From Clostridia bacterium (GTDB taxonomy: Bacteria > Bacillota_A > Clostridia > Christensenellales > Aristaeellaceae): DNA of 5,506 nt. The notes below the pieces were generated by a model. The model saw only the letters and a list, made by a program, of their open reading frames with translations, ran no database searches and was not told the DNA's origin. Below are positions 4,774-5,506 of the stretch, one piece after another (position 1 is the stretch's first letter; each line of letters opens with the position of its first letter). The translations under genes and the position numbers were made by a program. The stretch spans positions 1-5,506 of the forward strand of contig JAFUPO010000236.1 in NCBI GenBank assembly GCA_017481185.1, in the 5' to 3' direction.

Positions 4774-5506
4774 TTATTCGTCATCCTCATCGTCGCGCTT
4801 GGCGTTCTCGATGATCTTCTGAGCAGTCGTAGCAGGAACTTCCTCATAGCGTTCAAAGCTCATGGAGAAGGAGCCGCGAGCCTGGGTCATGGAGCGCAGA
4901 TCCGTGGCATACTTGAACATTTCAGCCATGGGCGCCTCAGCAATCACCTGCTGCATACCTTCTACCTGGTTCATGCCCATGATGCGGCCGCGACGCTTGT
5001 TCATGTCGCCCATGATGTCGCCCATGTACTCATCGGGAACCAGCACTTCCACGTGCATGATGGGCTCCAGCAGAACGGGGCTGGCATCCATGCAGCCCTT
5101 CTTGTAGGCAATGCGGGCAGCAGTCTTGAAGGCCATTTCAGAAGAGTCAACAGGATGGTAGCTGCCGTCATACAGCTTGGCATGCAGGCCTACCATGGGA
5201 TAGCCGGCCAGAACGCCCTTGCGGATGTGCTCGCGCAGACCCTTCTCAACAGAGGGAATGAAATTGCGCGGAACAACGCCGCCCACGACAGCATCTTCGA
5301 ACTCGAAGTCGATGCCGGTGTCGCCGATGGGAGAGAACTCGATCCAAACGTCGCCGAACTGACCGTGGCCGCCGGACTGCTTCTTGTGACGGCCCTGAAC
5401 CTTAACGGTCTTGCGGATGGTCTCACGATAAGGAATGCGGGGATCCTGCAGGGTGGCCTGAGCGCCGAACTTGGTGGCCAGCTTGTTGCGGATCACATCC
5501 AGATGC
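4774..5506 (-). CDS. EF-G-like translation factor (EF-G paralogue type), C-terminal part
   Basis: The 243 residues seen are the C-terminal third of an elongation factor G family protein, and the gene continues past the right edge. The visible start HLDVIRNKL is the end of domain III, so the GTG at 5496 is an internal valine, not a start. Domain IV follows with GRHKKQSGGHGQFGDVW at about 38-54 and GVLAGYP. Domain V contains DPxLLEP-like SPVLLEPIMHVEV, DEYMGDIMGDMNKRRGRIMGM and AEMFKYATDLRSMTQARGSF. The tail is acidic (KRDDEDDE). The HKKQSGGHGQ form of the domain IV loop, rather than the (V/I)RQSGGRGQ of canonical FusA, points to the EF-G paralogue group common in Clostridia. The GTPase domain is not in view. 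Codons are strongly biased (CTG, AAG, GAG, ATC, TTC, AAC dominate) compared with the operon next door, which suggests high expression. Confidence 0.9.
   Translation of the reverse strand, partial: HLDVIRNKLATKFGAQATLQDPRIPYRETIRKTVKVQGRHKKQSGGHGQFGDVWIEFSPIGDTGIDFEFEDAVVGGVVPRNFIPSVEKGLREHIRKGVLAGYPMVGLHAKLYDGSYHPVDSSEMAFKTAARIAYKKGCMDASPVLLEPIMHVEVLVPDEYMGDIMGDMNKRRGRIMGMNQVEGMQQVIAEAPMAEMFKYATDLRSMTQARGSFSMSFERYEEVPATTAQKIIENAKRDDEDDE

Noticed and set aside
4862..5107. 81-codon open frame on the plus strand
   Set aside because: It is antisense to conserved domain V of the EF-G-like protein.

Overview
The window reads as a piece of a Bacillota (probably Clostridia-type) chromosome of moderate GC content. 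The evidence is the strong AGGAGG-type ribosome binding sites, the tight gene spacing, the intrinsic terminators, the order DUF512 radical SAM protein - der - plsY, and the presence of an EF-G paralogue. I cannot name the genus from sequence alone. No mobile elements, CRISPR arrays, tRNAs or rRNAs were seen.

Layout. From 1 to 1282 everything reads on the minus strand. A promoter at 1289-1317 drives a roughly 180-nt leader and then upp (uracil phosphoribosyltransferase). A strong terminator (425-462) follows upp, and only then comes the start of a QueG-like iron-sulfur protein that runs off the left edge. From 1358 rightwards the plus strand carries a divergent promoter and a compact three-gene operon. 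This encodes a PDZ/radical SAM/DUF512 protein, the double-GTPase ribosome assembly factor Der, and the membrane acyltransferase PlsY. The intergenic gaps are 3 nt and 1 nt, and the operon is closed by a terminator at 4688-4721. A second hairpin (4727-4759) terminates the convergent minus-strand gene, the C-terminal part of an EF-G-like translation factor that enters from the right edge.

The most interesting part is the upp leader within the 335-nt gap at 1105-1439. The minus-strand leader holds a complete 17-bp intrinsic terminator with a U6 run upstream of upp. It also holds an 18-codon open reading frame with its own Shine-Dalgarno, whose stop codon lies in the terminator loop. A U6 run follows that ORF's start codon directly, and an upstream segment can pair with the terminator's 5' arm as an antiterminator. 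This layout resembles translation-coupled attenuation of the E. coli pyrBI type, here placed in front of a pyrimidine salvage gene. The elements are visible in the sequence; the mechanism is inference.

Together the genes cover pyrimidine salvage, ribosome assembly and translation (Der, EF-G-like), and the first acylation step of phospholipid synthesis (PlsY): ordinary housekeeping content with an unusual regulatory leader.
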